From assembly GCF_012985465.1 (NCBI RefSeq), contig NZ_JAAQWN010000013.1:98299-162298 (forward strand): a stretch of 64,000 bases of DNA. The letters run 5' to 3'. Each line of letters starts with the position of its first letter. Position 1 is the first letter of the stretch. A program made the position numbers and the translations under genes. The notes beneath the pieces are model-generated. The model was not told the DNA's origin, made no database searches, and worked only from the letters and a program-made list of their open reading frames with translations. The DNA comes from Pseudomonas sp. WS 5079 (GTDB taxonomy: Bacteria; Pseudomonadota; Gammaproteobacteria; Pseudomonadales; Pseudomonadaceae). Positions 30,099 to 39,063 of the stretch are shown here, piece by piece.

Positions 30099-30968
30099 TT
30101 ACAGCAGGCCCATCCGCCTGTGGGCGCGTTGCACCGAGCCATTGCGCATCGCCCAGCGTAGCAGCGGCGCGCTACGCCTGACCCCGGCGCGGATCAACTG
30201 GCGTTGCAGCGGGCTTTGCTGCTGCCCCAGCATGTCACCCGCCCAGTCCGGCAGCAGGTCGATGCCGGCTTGCATCATCAGCGCCCCGAACGGCTTGGCC
30301 AACGCGCTGGGTGCCGGGGCATCGAGCAACAGGCGCAGTACTTCGCGGCTGCGTTCGTCACACAACAGTTGTGGGCGAATACGTTGCAGATAATCAGATA
30401 TTTCCTGCCTTGAACGCGGCACATGCCGAGCCCCCAGTTGTTCGGCGACCAGGGCTATCTCGCTGTAGTAGCGGTCCTGGTCCCGAAGTGATAACCCCGG
30501 GTTTTTGTAGCGCAGGTGCGCCGCCAGAAAGCTGCTGACTTCGGCGACGTGGACCCAGGTCAGCAATTGCGGATCACTGGCGGCATAGGGACGCCCATCC
30601 GGCGCGTGCCCGACCACCTGCAGGTGGATGGTGCGCACTTTTTCGATCAGCCACTCGGCATCGCGGCGCGAGCCAAAGGTGGTGCCGGAAATAAACTGCG
30701 ACGTACGGCGCAAGCGCCCGAGCATGTCCTGGCGAAAGTTGGAATGGTCCCACACGCCGGCCAGCGCCAAGGGATGCAGCGCTTGCAACATCAAGGCGCT
30801 GATGCCGCCGATCAGCATGCTGCTGAAGTCACCATGGACCTTCCAGCTCACCGAGTCCGGCCCGAACAGCCCCGGATCGCCCTTGGGGCTTTCCAGGTCC
30901 AGGTTGCCCAGGGACAGGCCCGTGAGGCTCATCAACTGGGATTCGATACGGTTGCGCAGAAATTCCAT
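30099..30968 (-). CDS. MpaB-family (DUF2236) oxygenase-like protein
   Basis: A 289-residue protein with the DUF2236/MpaB pattern: DPGLFGPDSVSWKVHGDFSSML, then LMLQALHPLALAGVWDHS (about 60-75) and TWVHVAEVSSFLAAH near 137. This family includes latex-clearing rubber oxygenase and the fungal MpaB lyase, which bind heme b. The histidines in HGDF, LHPLA, DHS and WVH are candidate heme or catalytic residues. It starts 15 bases after the acs stop, so it is likely on the acs transcript. The substrate is unknown. Confidence 0.82.
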   Translation of the reverse strand: MEFLRNRIESQLMSLTGLSLGNLDLESPKGDPGLFGPDSVSWKVHGDFSSMLIGGISALMLQALHPLALAGVWDHSNFRQDMLGRLRRTSQFISGTTFGSRRDAEWLIEKVRTIHLQVVGHAPDGRPYAASDPQLLTWVHVAEVSSFLAAHLRYKNPGLSLRDQDRYYSEIALVAEQLGARHVPRSRQEISDYLQRIRPQLLCDERSREVLRLLLDAPAPSALAKPFGALMMQAGIDLLPDWAGDMLGQQQSPLQRQLIRAGVRRSAPLLRWAMRNGSVQRAHRRMGLL

Positions 30969-30983
30969 GTGGTTTGAGGGTTC

Positions 30984-32921
30984 CTATCGGTTCAGGCGCT
31001 TGTCGATCAAGCCGTCGACCACGCTCGGATCGGCCAGGGTCGAGGTATCGCCCAGGCTGTCGAGCTCGTTGCAGGCGATCTTGCGCAGGATACGCCGCAT
31101 GATCTTGCCTGAGCGGGTTTTGGGCAAGGCTGGCGCCCATTGGATCAGCTCGGGCTTGGCGAAACTCCCGATTTCCTTGCTGACCAGGTCCAGCAGGTGT
31201 TTTTTCAGTTCGTCGCTGGGCTCGACGCCATTCATCGGCGTGACAAACGCATAGATGCCCTGGCCCTTGAGGTCATGGGGATAGCCGACGACGGCGGCTT
31301 CGGCCACTTTGTCGTGCAGCACCAGCGCGCTTTCCACCTCGGCGGTGCCGATGCGATGGCCGGAGACGTTGATCACGTCATCGATGCGCCCGGTGATCCA
31401 GTAGTCGCCATCCTCATCGCGCCGCGCGCCGTCGCCGGTAAAGTAGTAGCCGGGGTAAGGCTTGAAATAGGTGTCGATCATCCGCTGCGGGTCGCCATAC
31501 ACACTGCGGATCTGCCCCGGCCAGCTGGCTTTGATCGCCAGGACGCCACTGCCGGCGCCGCTGATTTCCTTGCCCTGTTCGTCGAGCAAGACCGGCTGCA
31601 CCCCAAACATCGGCTGAGTCGCGCAGCCAGGCTTGATGCGCTGGGCGCTGACCAGCGGGCTGAGCATGATGGCGCCGGTCTCGGTCTGCCACCATGTATC
31701 GACAATCGGGCAGCGCTGCTCGCCGACGGCATTGAAATACCATTCCCAGGCTTCCGGGTTGATCGGCTCGCCGACACTGCCGAGCAATCTCAGGCTGGCC
31801 CTGGACGTGTTCTCCAGCGGGCCATGGCCCTCACGCATCAAGGCCCGCAGGGCGGTGGGCGCGGTGTAGAAAATATTCACCTGATGTTTGTCGATCACTT
31901 GCCAGAAGCGCGAGCTGTCCGGGTAACTCGGCACGCCCTCGAACATCAGGGAGGTGGCACCGTTGGCCAGTGGCCCGTACACGATATAGCTATGGCCCGT
32001 GACCCAGCCGACGTCGGCGGTGCACCAGAACACTTCGCCCTCGCGGTAGTCGAGCACGTACTTGAAGGTCATTGCCGCTTGCAGCAGATAGCCACCGGTG
32101 GTGTGCAGCACGCCCTTGGGCTTGCCGGTACTGCCGGAGGTATAAAGAATAAACAGCGGGTCTTCGGCGCCCATCGGCTCGGGCGGGCATTCGCCGCTGG
32201 CCGCGTCCACCGCCTGTTGATACTTGAGGTCGCGCCCCTCGGTCCAGGCCACTGCGGCGCCGGTACGCGCTACCACCAGCACCGTCGTGACATTCGGACA
32301 ACTGGCCAGGGCTTTATCGACATTCTGTTTCAGTGCCACCGGCTTGCCGCCGCGTACACCTTCGTCGGCAGTGATCACCGTGCGGCAGTCGGCATCCAGA
32401 ATGCGATCGCGCAGGGCATCCGGTGAGAACCCGCCAAACACCACCGAGTGCACCGCGCCAATTCGCGTGCAGGCCAGCATTGCGTAGGCGGCCTGCGGAA
32501 TCATCGGCATGTAGATACACACCCGGTCGCCTTTCTTCACGCCACGGCTTTTCAGCACATTGGCCAGGCGGATGACGTTTTGATGAAGTTGGCGGTAGGT
32601 GATTTTGGACGATTTTGCAGGATCGTCGCCTTCCCAGATAAAGGCCGGCTGATCGGCACGTTGCGCCAGGTGCCGATCAATGCAGTTGTAGCTGACGTTC
32701 AACTGGCCGCCGGCAAACCACTGTGCGGCGCCGGTGTGGATATCGCAGTGTTGGACGGTTTGCCAGGGCGTGATCCAGTCGAGCAGCGCCTTGGCCTGTT
32801 CGGCCCAGAAAATATCGGGGTGTTCGATGGATTGCCGATAGAGGCGCTGGTAGTCCTCTTGACTGAGTTGCGCAGCCCGGCGCACGGCATCGGCATGGGG
32901 AAACTGGCTGATATCGAACAT
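30984..32921 (-). CDS. acs: Acetyl-CoA synthetase
   Basis: Acs, 645 residues, makes acetyl-CoA from acetate, ATP and CoA through an acetyl-adenylate. The ANL-family motifs are clear: YTSGSTGKPKGV (about 263-274), the acetate/AMP pocket DTWWQTETGA near 411, and the catalytic, acetylation-regulated Lys606 in PKTRSGKIMRR. The ATG at 32921 follows AGAGGGA. An A-rich Hfq/Crc-type motif lies over that site, so catabolite repression is likely. P. aeruginosa has the same gene next to pgi. Confidence 0.96.
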   Translation of the reverse strand: MFDISQFPHADAVRRAAQLSQEDYQRLYRQSIEHPDIFWAEQAKALLDWITPWQTVQHCDIHTGAAQWFAGGQLNVSYNCIDRHLAQRADQPAFIWEGDDPAKSSKITYRQLHQNVIRLANVLKSRGVKKGDRVCIYMPMIPQAAYAMLACTRIGAVHSVVFGGFSPDALRDRILDADCRTVITADEGVRGGKPVALKQNVDKALASCPNVTTVLVVARTGAAVAWTEGRDLKYQQAVDAASGECPPEPMGAEDPLFILYTSGSTGKPKGVLHTTGGYLLQAAMTFKYVLDYREGEVFWCTADVGWVTGHSYIVYGPLANGATSLMFEGVPSYPDSSRFWQVIDKHQVNIFYTAPTALRALMREGHGPLENTSRASLRLLGSVGEPINPEAWEWYFNAVGEQRCPIVDTWWQTETGAIMLSPLVSAQRIKPGCATQPMFGVQPVLLDEQGKEISGAGSGVLAIKASWPGQIRSVYGDPQRMIDTYFKPYPGYYFTGDGARRDEDGDYWITGRIDDVINVSGHRIGTAEVESALVLHDKVAEAAVVGYPHDLKGQGIYAFVTPMNGVEPSDELKKHLLDLVSKEIGSFAKPELIQWAPALPKTRSGKIMRRILRKIACNELDSLGDTSTLADPSVVDGLIDKRLNR

Positions 32922-32927
32922 TAGGGA

Positions 32928-32941
32928 TCCCTCTTCTTGTT
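32928..32941 (-). promoter_or_regulatory. Hfq/Crc catabolite-activity motif overlapping the acs ribosome-binding site
   Basis: On the minus strand AACAAGAA (32941-32934) fits the AAnAAnAA motif bound by Hfq with Crc, and runs into the Shine-Dalgarno AGAGGGA (about 32933-32927). The acs ATG is at 32921. Binding would block translation when better carbon sources are present. Confidence 0.6.
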
Positions 32942-32966
32942 ATAGATACAAGAGTTCAAGGCTGGT

Positions 32967-33001
32967 CCCTGTGGGGGCTGGCAAGCCAGCTCCCACAGGG
33001 G
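32967..33001. repeat. Single REP hairpin
   Basis: CCCTGTGGGGGCTGG and CCAGCTCCCACAGGG pair around CAAG with one G-T type mismatch. It is a lone REP unit in the acs-pgi gap, unlike the paired elements elsewhere in the window. Confidence 0.8.
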
Positions 33002-33043
33002 GCGCTTGTGCAGGTTCAATCCCTGATTGTAGTGCCGATCACA

Positions 33044-34708
33044 TCAACCGCGGTGACGACCACGGAAGTAGTTGATCAAGCCCTGGGTCGAGGCATCGTC
33101 GGCCAAGGTTTCCTCGGCGCCCGTCAGGCGGTTGTAGACGCCCTTGCCCAGTTCCTTGCCCAGCTCCACGCCCCATTGGTCAAAGGCGTTGATGCCCCAG
33201 ATAACGCTCTGCACGAACACCTTGTGTTCATACATTGCCACCAGTGCGCCCAGGCGACGCGGGCTGATCCGCTCGACCACCAGGGTGTTGCTCGGGCGAT
33301 TGCCCGGGATCACTTTGTGTGGGGCCAGTTTCTGCACTTCGTCTTCGGCCATGCCTTTGTCACGCAGCTCGGCTTCGGCTTCGCTGCGGGTCTTGCCGAG
33401 CATCAAAGCCTGGCTCTGGGACAGGCAGTTGGCATACAGCCACTGGTGATGGTCGGAGACCGGGTTGAAGCTGACGATCGGCACAATGAAGTCGGCCGGG
33501 ATCAACTGGGTGCCCTGATGCAGCAACTGGTGGTACGCGTGCTGGCCGTTGCAGCCCACGCCGCCCCAGATAACCGGGCCGGTATCGGTGGAAACCGGCG
33601 TGCCGTCCTGGCGTACGCTCTTGCCGTTGGATTCCATGTCCAACTGTTGCAAGTGCTTGGTGATGTTACGCAGGTAGTGGTCGTACGGCAGGATCGCGTG
33701 GCTCTGTGCGCCCCAGAAGTTGCCGTACCACACACCCAGCAGGCCCAGCAGCACCGGCATGTTTGCCTCGAACGGCGCGGTCTGGAAGTGCTGGTCCATG
33801 GTGTAGGCACCCGACAGCAGTTCCTTGAAGTTGGACATGCCAATGGCCAGGGCGATCGGCAAGCCGATGGCCGACCACAGCGAGTAACGGCCGCCGACCC
33901 AGTCCCACATCGGGAAGATGTTCTCTTCACGGATACCGAAGGCCACGGCTGCCGCGTTGTTGCTCGACACGGCGATGAAGTGGCGATACAGCTCGGCTTC
34001 GGAGCCGCCCTGGGCCAGGTACCAGGCGCGGGCGGCCTGGGCGTTTTTCAGGGTTTCCAGGGTGTTGAAGGACTTCGACGAGACAATAAACAGTGTGGTC
34101 TCGGCGCGCAGCTTCTGGGTCAGTTCGTGGAACTCACTGCCGTCGATATTCGCCAGGTAGTGGCAGCGCACGCCTTTATGGGCGTAGGACAACAGCGCTT
34201 CAGAGACCAGCTCCGGGCCGAGGAACGAACCACCGATGCCGATGTTGACCACGTCAGTGATCGGCTTCTCGGTGTAGCCGCGCCACAGGCCGTCGTGGAT
34301 GCGGCCTACCAGGTCGGTGATCTGGTTCAGCACCTTGTGCACGTCGGGCATGATATTGGTGCCGTTGACCGACAGCTTGTCGCCCACCGGACGGCGCAAT
34401 GCGGTATGCAGCGCCGGGCGCCCTTCCGAAGAGTTGACCGACTCGCCGTCGAACAGCGCCTTGATTGCGCCCTTGAGGTCGACTTCGTTGGCCAGGCCCA
34501 CCAGCAGGTCGCGGGTTTCAGACGTAATCAGGTTTTTCGAGTAGTCGAGGAACAGTCCGCAGCTGCTCAAGGTGAACTGGCCAAAGCGCTGGGGATCGGC
34601 ATTGAACGCTTCGCGCATGCTGAAATCCTGCATGGCTTGGCGGTGTTGATTGAGCGCTTGCCAGGCGGGCAGAGCGGTAACGTCATGAGGAGTGCGGTAA
34701 TACGCCAT
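33044..34708 (-). CDS. pgi: Glucose-6-phosphate isomerase
   Basis: Pgi, 554 residues, interconverts glucose-6-phosphate and fructose-6-phosphate. PGI signature 1 is GGRYSLWSAIGLPIAL and signature 2 is GINAFDQWGVELGK; the catalytic-site segment IGGSFLGPELVSEAL is also visible. The ATG at 34708 gives the conserved start MAYYRTPHDVTALPAW; a 25-codon upstream extension is not Pgi-like. AAGGAAA lies upstream. In pseudomonads the enzyme serves mainly gluconeogenesis and the cyclic Entner-Doudoroff route. Confidence 0.97.
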   Translation of the reverse strand: MAYYRTPHDVTALPAWQALNQHRQAMQDFSMREAFNADPQRFGQFTLSSCGLFLDYSKNLITSETRDLLVGLANEVDLKGAIKALFDGESVNSSEGRPALHTALRRPVGDKLSVNGTNIMPDVHKVLNQITDLVGRIHDGLWRGYTEKPITDVVNIGIGGSFLGPELVSEALLSYAHKGVRCHYLANIDGSEFHELTQKLRAETTLFIVSSKSFNTLETLKNAQAARAWYLAQGGSEAELYRHFIAVSSNNAAAVAFGIREENIFPMWDWVGGRYSLWSAIGLPIALAIGMSNFKELLSGAYTMDQHFQTAPFEANMPVLLGLLGVWYGNFWGAQSHAILPYDHYLRNITKHLQQLDMESNGKSVRQDGTPVSTDTGPVIWGGVGCNGQHAYHQLLHQGTQLIPADFIVPIVSFNPVSDHHQWLYANCLSQSQALMLGKTRSEAEAELRDKGMAEDEVQKLAPHKVIPGNRPSNTLVVERISPRRLGALVAMYEHKVFVQSVIWGINAFDQWGVELGKELGKGVYNRLTGAEETLADDASTQGLINYFRGRHRG

Positions 34709-35047
34709 CGCTGCGGGTTTCCTTTTTATTACTGGGACTACTTTTGGGACACTTGAATGTCCGGAACGTCCGACTTTTATCAAGCAGGCACTGAGAAACG
34801 GCGGGTTCCGGTCGAATGCGTCAACGCCAACACTAGCGTCGGGCGTTTACATTAAACCTAGCGTGTCGATATGTCTTGGCTTTGTCTGCGCACAGGCCGG
34901 TACTTTTTTATACCGGGGCCTGGGAGGCGCTACAAACCGAATGTGGGAGCGGGCTTGCTCGCGATGGTGGTGGGTCAGCGACAAATACATCGACTGACAG
35001 TCCGCCATCGCGAGCAAGCCCGCTCCCACATGAGGATATTGCCAGGC
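34709..35047. other. pgi-panC gap with no gene
   Basis: This 339-base gap holds an imperfect hairpin near 34899-34923 (AGGCCGGTA with TACCGGGGCCT), the REP pair at 34941-35031, and presumably the pgi promoter near 34730-34850. In P. aeruginosa panD lies in this place as I recall; no aspartate decarboxylase reading frame is present here on either strand. Confidence 0.6.
34941..35031. repeat. REP inverted pair
   Basis: Perfect 27-base arms at 34941-34967 and 35005-35031 carry the core GTGGGAGCGGGCTTGCTCGC, a sequence variant different from the TGCC type at 25803 and 36969. It sits just after the panC stop and may act as its transcript end. Confidence 0.88.
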
Positions 35048-35902
35048 TTAAACGCTGAGGTTGAGGTGCAGGTTGTCGATCAACCGGGTCGCGCCCAGGT
35101 ACGCGGCGACCAGGATCACCACATCACGATCCTCGGCGGTTGCCGGGCGCAGATGCTGGCCCTGGCGAACTTCCAGGTAGTCCATGCGCAGGCTGGCGGC
35201 CTCGATGTGTTGGACCTGCTCGGCCCGCAGCTTGGCGAAGTCGCGGTCGCCATTCTCAATGGCAGTGGCGATATGACTAAGGCTGCGGAACAGCACCGGG
35301 GCGATGGCGCGCTGCTCTTGCGTCAGGTAACCGTTGCGCGAGGACAGCGCCAGGCCGTCCTCGGCGCGCACGGTGGGTTCGCCAATGATCTGGATCGGCA
35401 TGTTCAGGTCGCGCACCATGGCGCGGATCACCGCCAGTTGCTGGTAGTCCTTTTGCCCGAACACCGCCAGGTCAGGCTGGACCATGTTGAACAACTTGCT
35501 CACCACCGTCGCCACACCCTCGAAGTGCCCCGGACGGCTGGCGCCGCACAGGCTTTCAGACAGTTGTGGCACGCTGACCCGGGTCTGCACGGTCATGCCG
35601 CCTGGGTACATTTCGTCGACCGTGGGTGCGAACAGCAGGTTGCAGCCCGCCACCAGCAGCTTTTCCTGGTCGGCGGCGAGGGTGCGCGGGTACTTGTCCA
35701 GGTCTTCGCCGGCGCCAAACTGCAGCGGGTTGACGAAAATGCTCGCCACCACGAAGTCGGCTTGCTCGGCGGCGCGGGTCACCAACTTGGCGTGGCCCGC
35801 ATGCAGGTTGCCCATGGTTGGCACGAAGCCGATGCGCTTACCGGCGCTGCGCGCGTGAGTGACCGCGGCCCGCAGTTCGCGCAGGGTTTTTACGGTGTTC
35901 AT
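35048..35902 (-). CDS. panC: Pantothenate synthetase
   Basis: PanC, 284 residues, joins pantoate and beta-alanine with ATP to make pantothenate for CoA. The HIGH-like nucleotide motif is PTMGNLHAGH (28-37); FGQKDYQQL and the KMSKS-like EDGLALSSRN loop follow. The ATG at 35902 overlaps the panB stop by four bases (ATGA), so the two genes are translationally coupled. No panD for beta-alanine is nearby. Confidence 0.97.
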   Translation of the reverse strand: MNTVKTLRELRAAVTHARSAGKRIGFVPTMGNLHAGHAKLVTRAAEQADFVVASIFVNPLQFGAGEDLDKYPRTLAADQEKLLVAGCNLLFAPTVDEMYPGGMTVQTRVSVPQLSESLCGASRPGHFEGVATVVSKLFNMVQPDLAVFGQKDYQQLAVIRAMVRDLNMPIQIIGEPTVRAEDGLALSSRNGYLTQEQRAIAPVLFRSLSHIATAIENGDRDFAKLRAEQVQHIEAASLRMDYLEVRQGQHLRPATAEDRDVVILVAAYLGATRLIDNLHLNLSV

Positions 35903-36699
35903 GCAGAGAATCCGTGTTCGGTGCCTGGGAAGGTGACGGCTTTGACTTCGGCGACATAGGCACCCAGCGCGGCGTGGATGCTGTCCTGGCCCGCCATGAA
36001 GTTCTTCACGAACTTAGGTGCGCGGCCGGTGAGGTTCAGGCCGAGCATATCGTGCAACACCAGGACCTGGCCGTCGGTAGCGCTGCCGGCGCCAATACCG
36101 ATGACCGGGATTTTCACCGCCTGGGTGATTTCTGCGGCCAGTTCGCTTGGCACGCATTCGAGCAGGATCATTGCCGCGCCGGCCTGCTCAAGGGCGATGG
36201 CATCGGCGCGCATCTGCCGCGCCTGGGCTTCATTGCGACCCTGGACCTTGTAGCCACCGAGGATATTCACCGACTGCGGTGTCAGGCCCATGTGCGCACA
36301 CACCGGCACGCCGCGTTCGGCCAGCAGGCGGATCGACTCGGCGAGCCATACGGCACCTTCCACCTTGATCATATGTGCCCCGGCCTGCATCAGCTTGCCG
36401 GCATTCTGGAAGGTCTGCTCAAGCGTTGCGTACGCCATGAACGGCAGGTCGGCGATGATGAACGCGCCCTCGTTGCCGCGCTTGACGCTGGCGGTGTGGT
36501 AGGCGAGTTCATCGGTGGTGACGGGGAGGGTGCTGTCATTCCCTTGAAGAACCATGCCCAGGGAGTCGCCCACCAGTAACACCTCGACGCCGGCCTGGCA
36601 GCAGGCCTGGGCGAAGGTGGCGTCATAGCAGGTCAGCATGGCGATTTTTTCACCCTTGAGTTTGAGGCTCTGCAAGGTGGTCAGGGTAATGTCTGGCAT
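35899..36699 (-). CDS. panB: Ketopantoate hydroxymethyltransferase
   Basis: PanB, 266 residues, transfers a hydroxymethyl group from methylene-THF to alpha-ketoisovalerate, the first committed step of pantothenate synthesis. It is a TIM barrel with AMLTCYDATFAQ, VGDSLGMVLQG (magnesium-binding aspartates), VPVCAHMGLTPQSV and IGIGAGSATDGQVLVLHDMLG. GAGGA lies eight bases before the ATG. It precedes panC on the same message. Confidence 0.97.
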   Translation of the reverse strand: MPDITLTTLQSLKLKGEKIAMLTCYDATFAQACCQAGVEVLLVGDSLGMVLQGNDSTLPVTTDELAYHTASVKRGNEGAFIIADLPFMAYATLEQTFQNAGKLMQAGAHMIKVEGAVWLAESIRLLAERGVPVCAHMGLTPQSVNILGGYKVQGRNEAQARQMRADAIALEQAGAAMILLECVPSELAAEITQAVKIPVIGIGAGSATDGQVLVLHDMLGLNLTGRAPKFVKNFMAGQDSIHAALGAYVAEVKAVTFPGTEHGFSA

Positions 36700-37049
36700 G
36701 AAAAGAGTCCTCGTTCAGGCGCTTGGAAACAGCGAGTAACGCGCGTGAGTCTTCGTTTATACAGGCGCACTTTCTTCAGAGCAGTGCTTATAAGGCCTGG
36801 ATTGCGCCCTTCAGCGCCGGGTTGGCGGCAGCGGGACGCCTATAGTCGTGAGGAGGACTCTGGAAGTCAATTGGATGTGTTACCGCATTGTTACGAGGTA
36901 GGTGTTACCGCTGTTACTGATGCGATTCAGCAGGCTGTAATGCTTTTTGGCTGGCGCTGAGGATCAATGTAGGAGCTGGCTTGCCTGCGATGGCATCACC
37001 GCGGAGTGTCAGGCAGACTGCGGTGATGCCATCGCAGGCAAGCCAGCTC
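36700..37049. other. panB-folK gap with a REP pair
   Basis: This 350-base gap contains no supported gene. A REP pair occupies 36969-37053 and overlaps the end of folK. The remainder presumably holds the panB promoter; TATAGG on the minus strand near 36840-36845 is a possible -10, without a matching -35. Confidence 0.55.
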
Positions 37050-37053
37050 CTAC
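36969..37053. repeat. REP inverted pair with perfect 34-base arms
   Basis: Arms 36969-37002 and 37020-37053 are exact inverted copies, beginning GTAGGAGCTGGCTTGCC and extending through TGCGATGGCATCACCGC. The right arm includes the folK stop codon (37050-37052), so the element is partly transcribed as the end of folK. It is the longest perfect REP pair in the window. Confidence 0.9.
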
Positions 37054-37538
37054 AGGGATTGAGGCAGGCGTTCCAGGCCGACGAACGGGCATCCGGCGAG
37101 CAGATCACTGAGTAGACGGCCGTCAGGCAGTTGCAAAGTGGCAGGTGCCAGTTCGGCAAGTGGATACAGCACAAACGCGCGCAGATGCATTTGATAGTGC
37201 GGCACCTTGAGGCGCGGCTCATCAATCAGGCGATCGCCAAACAGCAGGATATCCAGGTCCAGCGTGCGAGGGCCCCAGCGTTCAAGGCGTTCGCGGCCCT
37301 GGTCGTTCTCGATGGCTTGCAGCGCATCCAGCAGCTCCAGTGGCGTGAGGGTGCTGTCCAGCGCCGCCACCGCGTTGGTGTAGCGCGGCTGGCCAGGAAG
37401 CAGGGAATCGCTTTGATAGAAGGCAGAAACACCGACGAGTGTGGTGTTCGGCAACTGCGCCAACGCCTCGATGGCGTTGCGCAATTGCTGCTGCGGGGCA
37501 GCGAGGTTGCTGCCCATGCCAATGTAGATACGTTCCAC
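37050..37538 (-). CDS. folK: HPPK, 6-hydroxymethyl-dihydropterin pyrophosphokinase
   Basis: FolK, 162 residues, pyrophosphorylates 6-hydroxymethyl-7,8-dihydropterin in folate synthesis, making the substrate of FolP (12121-12972). The signature RWGPRTLDLDILLFGDR (about 88-104) with its magnesium aspartates, and the N-terminal YIGMGSNLAAP, are clear. It begins five bases after the pcnB stop, so it is in an operon with pcnB. Its stop lies in a REP arm. Confidence 0.96.
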   Translation of the reverse strand: MERIYIGMGSNLAAPQQQLRNAIEALAQLPNTTLVGVSAFYQSDSLLPGQPRYTNAVAALDSTLTPLELLDALQAIENDQGRERLERWGPRTLDLDILLFGDRLIDEPRLKVPHYQMHLRAFVLYPLAELAPATLQLPDGRLLSDLLAGCPFVGLERLPQSL

Positions 37539-37543
37539 CGTGC

Positions 37544-38941
37544 TTATTCGCCCGAGGTATCGGCGGCACTGCGCTTGCGCTTGCTGCCACTGCTGCGGCG
37601 GCGCTTTTTCGGCCCGTCGCCCGTGGTTTCGCCTTTGCTGCTCAGTTCACGAATCATCTCGCGACGTTCGCTGTCATTGGCGTCCTGATAGTCGGTCCAC
37701 CATTCGCCCAGGCCATCGGTCTGTTCGCCGGCGCTTTCGCGCAGCAGCAGGAAGTCGTAGCCGGCACGGAAGCGCGGGTTGTCCAGCAGCAGGTCGGCGC
37801 GTTTGCCACTGCGACGTGGCAGGCGTTCCTGCATGTCCCAGATCTCGCGGATCGGCATGGTGAAGCGCTTGGGGATCGCGATGCGCTGGCACTGTTCGGC
37901 GATCAATTCGTGCGCAGCTTCCTGCATTGCCGGAATCGGCGGCATGCCACGGTTCTGCAGGCGCAGTACCCGGGCGGGCAGCGCCGGCCAGAGCAGGGCG
38001 GCAAACAGGAACGCCGGGGTCACCGGTTTGTTCTGTTTGATCCGCAGGTCGGTGTTGATCAACGCTTCACTGATCAGCGTGTGGGTGTACGTCGGGTTGT
38101 GCTCCAGTGCATCGGCGCTGGCCGGGAACAATGGGTCGAACAACTGCAGGTCCACCAGCATTTCGAACGTGTCGGCGGCATGCCCGGAAAGGAACAGCTT
38201 GAGCACTTCCTCGAACAGGCGCGCCGAGGGAATTTCCCGCAGCATCGGTGCCAGTTCGCGAATCGGCGCGGCAGTGTGTTTCTCAATGCCGAAGTTCAGC
38301 TTGGCGGCAAAACGCACGGCCCGCAGCATGCGCACCGGGTCTTCCTGATAGCGCTGCGTGGGGTCGCCGATCAGGCGGATCAGGTGATTGCGAATATCGT
38401 GCACGCCGTTGGCGTAATCGAGGATGCGCTCGCTGACTGGATCGTAATAGAGGGCATTGATGGTGAAGTCGCGGCGTTGCGCGTCTTCTTCCAGGGTGCC
38501 GTACACATTGTCCCGTAGGATGCGTCCGCTTTCGTTGCGGGAAGACTGGTTGCTGTCTTCCTCTTCATCGTTTTGCGGGTGGCCCGCGCGGAATGTCGCG
38601 ACCTCGATGATTTCGCGACCAAAGTGGATATGCACCAATTTGAAGCGCCGGCCGATGATCCGCGCGTTGCGAAACTCGGCACGCACTTGTTCAGGCGTGG
38701 CGCTGGTGGCGACGTCGAAATCCTTGGGGGTGATGTTGAGCAACATGTCGCGCACGCAACCGCCGACCAGGTAGGCCTGGTAGCCGGCGTTCTGCAGGCG
38801 TTCGACGATGTTCACCGCATAACGGCTGAACTGGGCGCGCTGCAGCGAATGTTGATTGCTGTTGAGCACTTCAGGCGTGCTGCGAATGTGTTGCGTACGA
38901 CGCAAGGGGGAACGGAATGACTGGAACAACTTCTTCAGCAT
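37544..38941 (-). CDS. pcnB: Poly(A) polymerase I
   Basis: PcnB, 465 residues, adds 3' poly(A) tails that promote RNA decay, in keeping with PNPase elsewhere in the window. The nucleotidyltransferase head has YLVGGCVRDMLL and the catalytic DFDVATSATPEQV; FGREIIEVATFR and a RRDFTINALYYD motif follow, and a Lys/Arg/Ser-rich tail ends the protein. Start at ATG 38941 (MLKKLFQSF) is preferred over GTG 38950; neither has a strong ribosome-binding site. crcZ lies upstream. Confidence 0.96.
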   Translation of the reverse strand: MLKKLFQSFRSPLRRTQHIRSTPEVLNSNQHSLQRAQFSRYAVNIVERLQNAGYQAYLVGGCVRDMLLNITPKDFDVATSATPEQVRAEFRNARIIGRRFKLVHIHFGREIIEVATFRAGHPQNDEEEDSNQSSRNESGRILRDNVYGTLEEDAQRRDFTINALYYDPVSERILDYANGVHDIRNHLIRLIGDPTQRYQEDPVRMLRAVRFAAKLNFGIEKHTAAPIRELAPMLREIPSARLFEEVLKLFLSGHAADTFEMLVDLQLFDPLFPASADALEHNPTYTHTLISEALINTDLRIKQNKPVTPAFLFAALLWPALPARVLRLQNRGMPPIPAMQEAAHELIAEQCQRIAIPKRFTMPIREIWDMQERLPRRSGKRADLLLDNPRFRAGYDFLLLRESAGEQTDGLGEWWTDYQDANDSERREMIRELSSKGETTGDGPKKRRRSSGSKRKRSAADTSGE

Positions 38942-39063
38942 GGGATGCACTGTTTGAAGGAATGTTCGGCCATAACGAAGAATGACCGCATGATGGGCCG
39001 GGATTCTAGCATTTAGTCAGGGGATGGTGTAGGAACTAGCTGCAAGCGTTGAGCCAGATGCTT

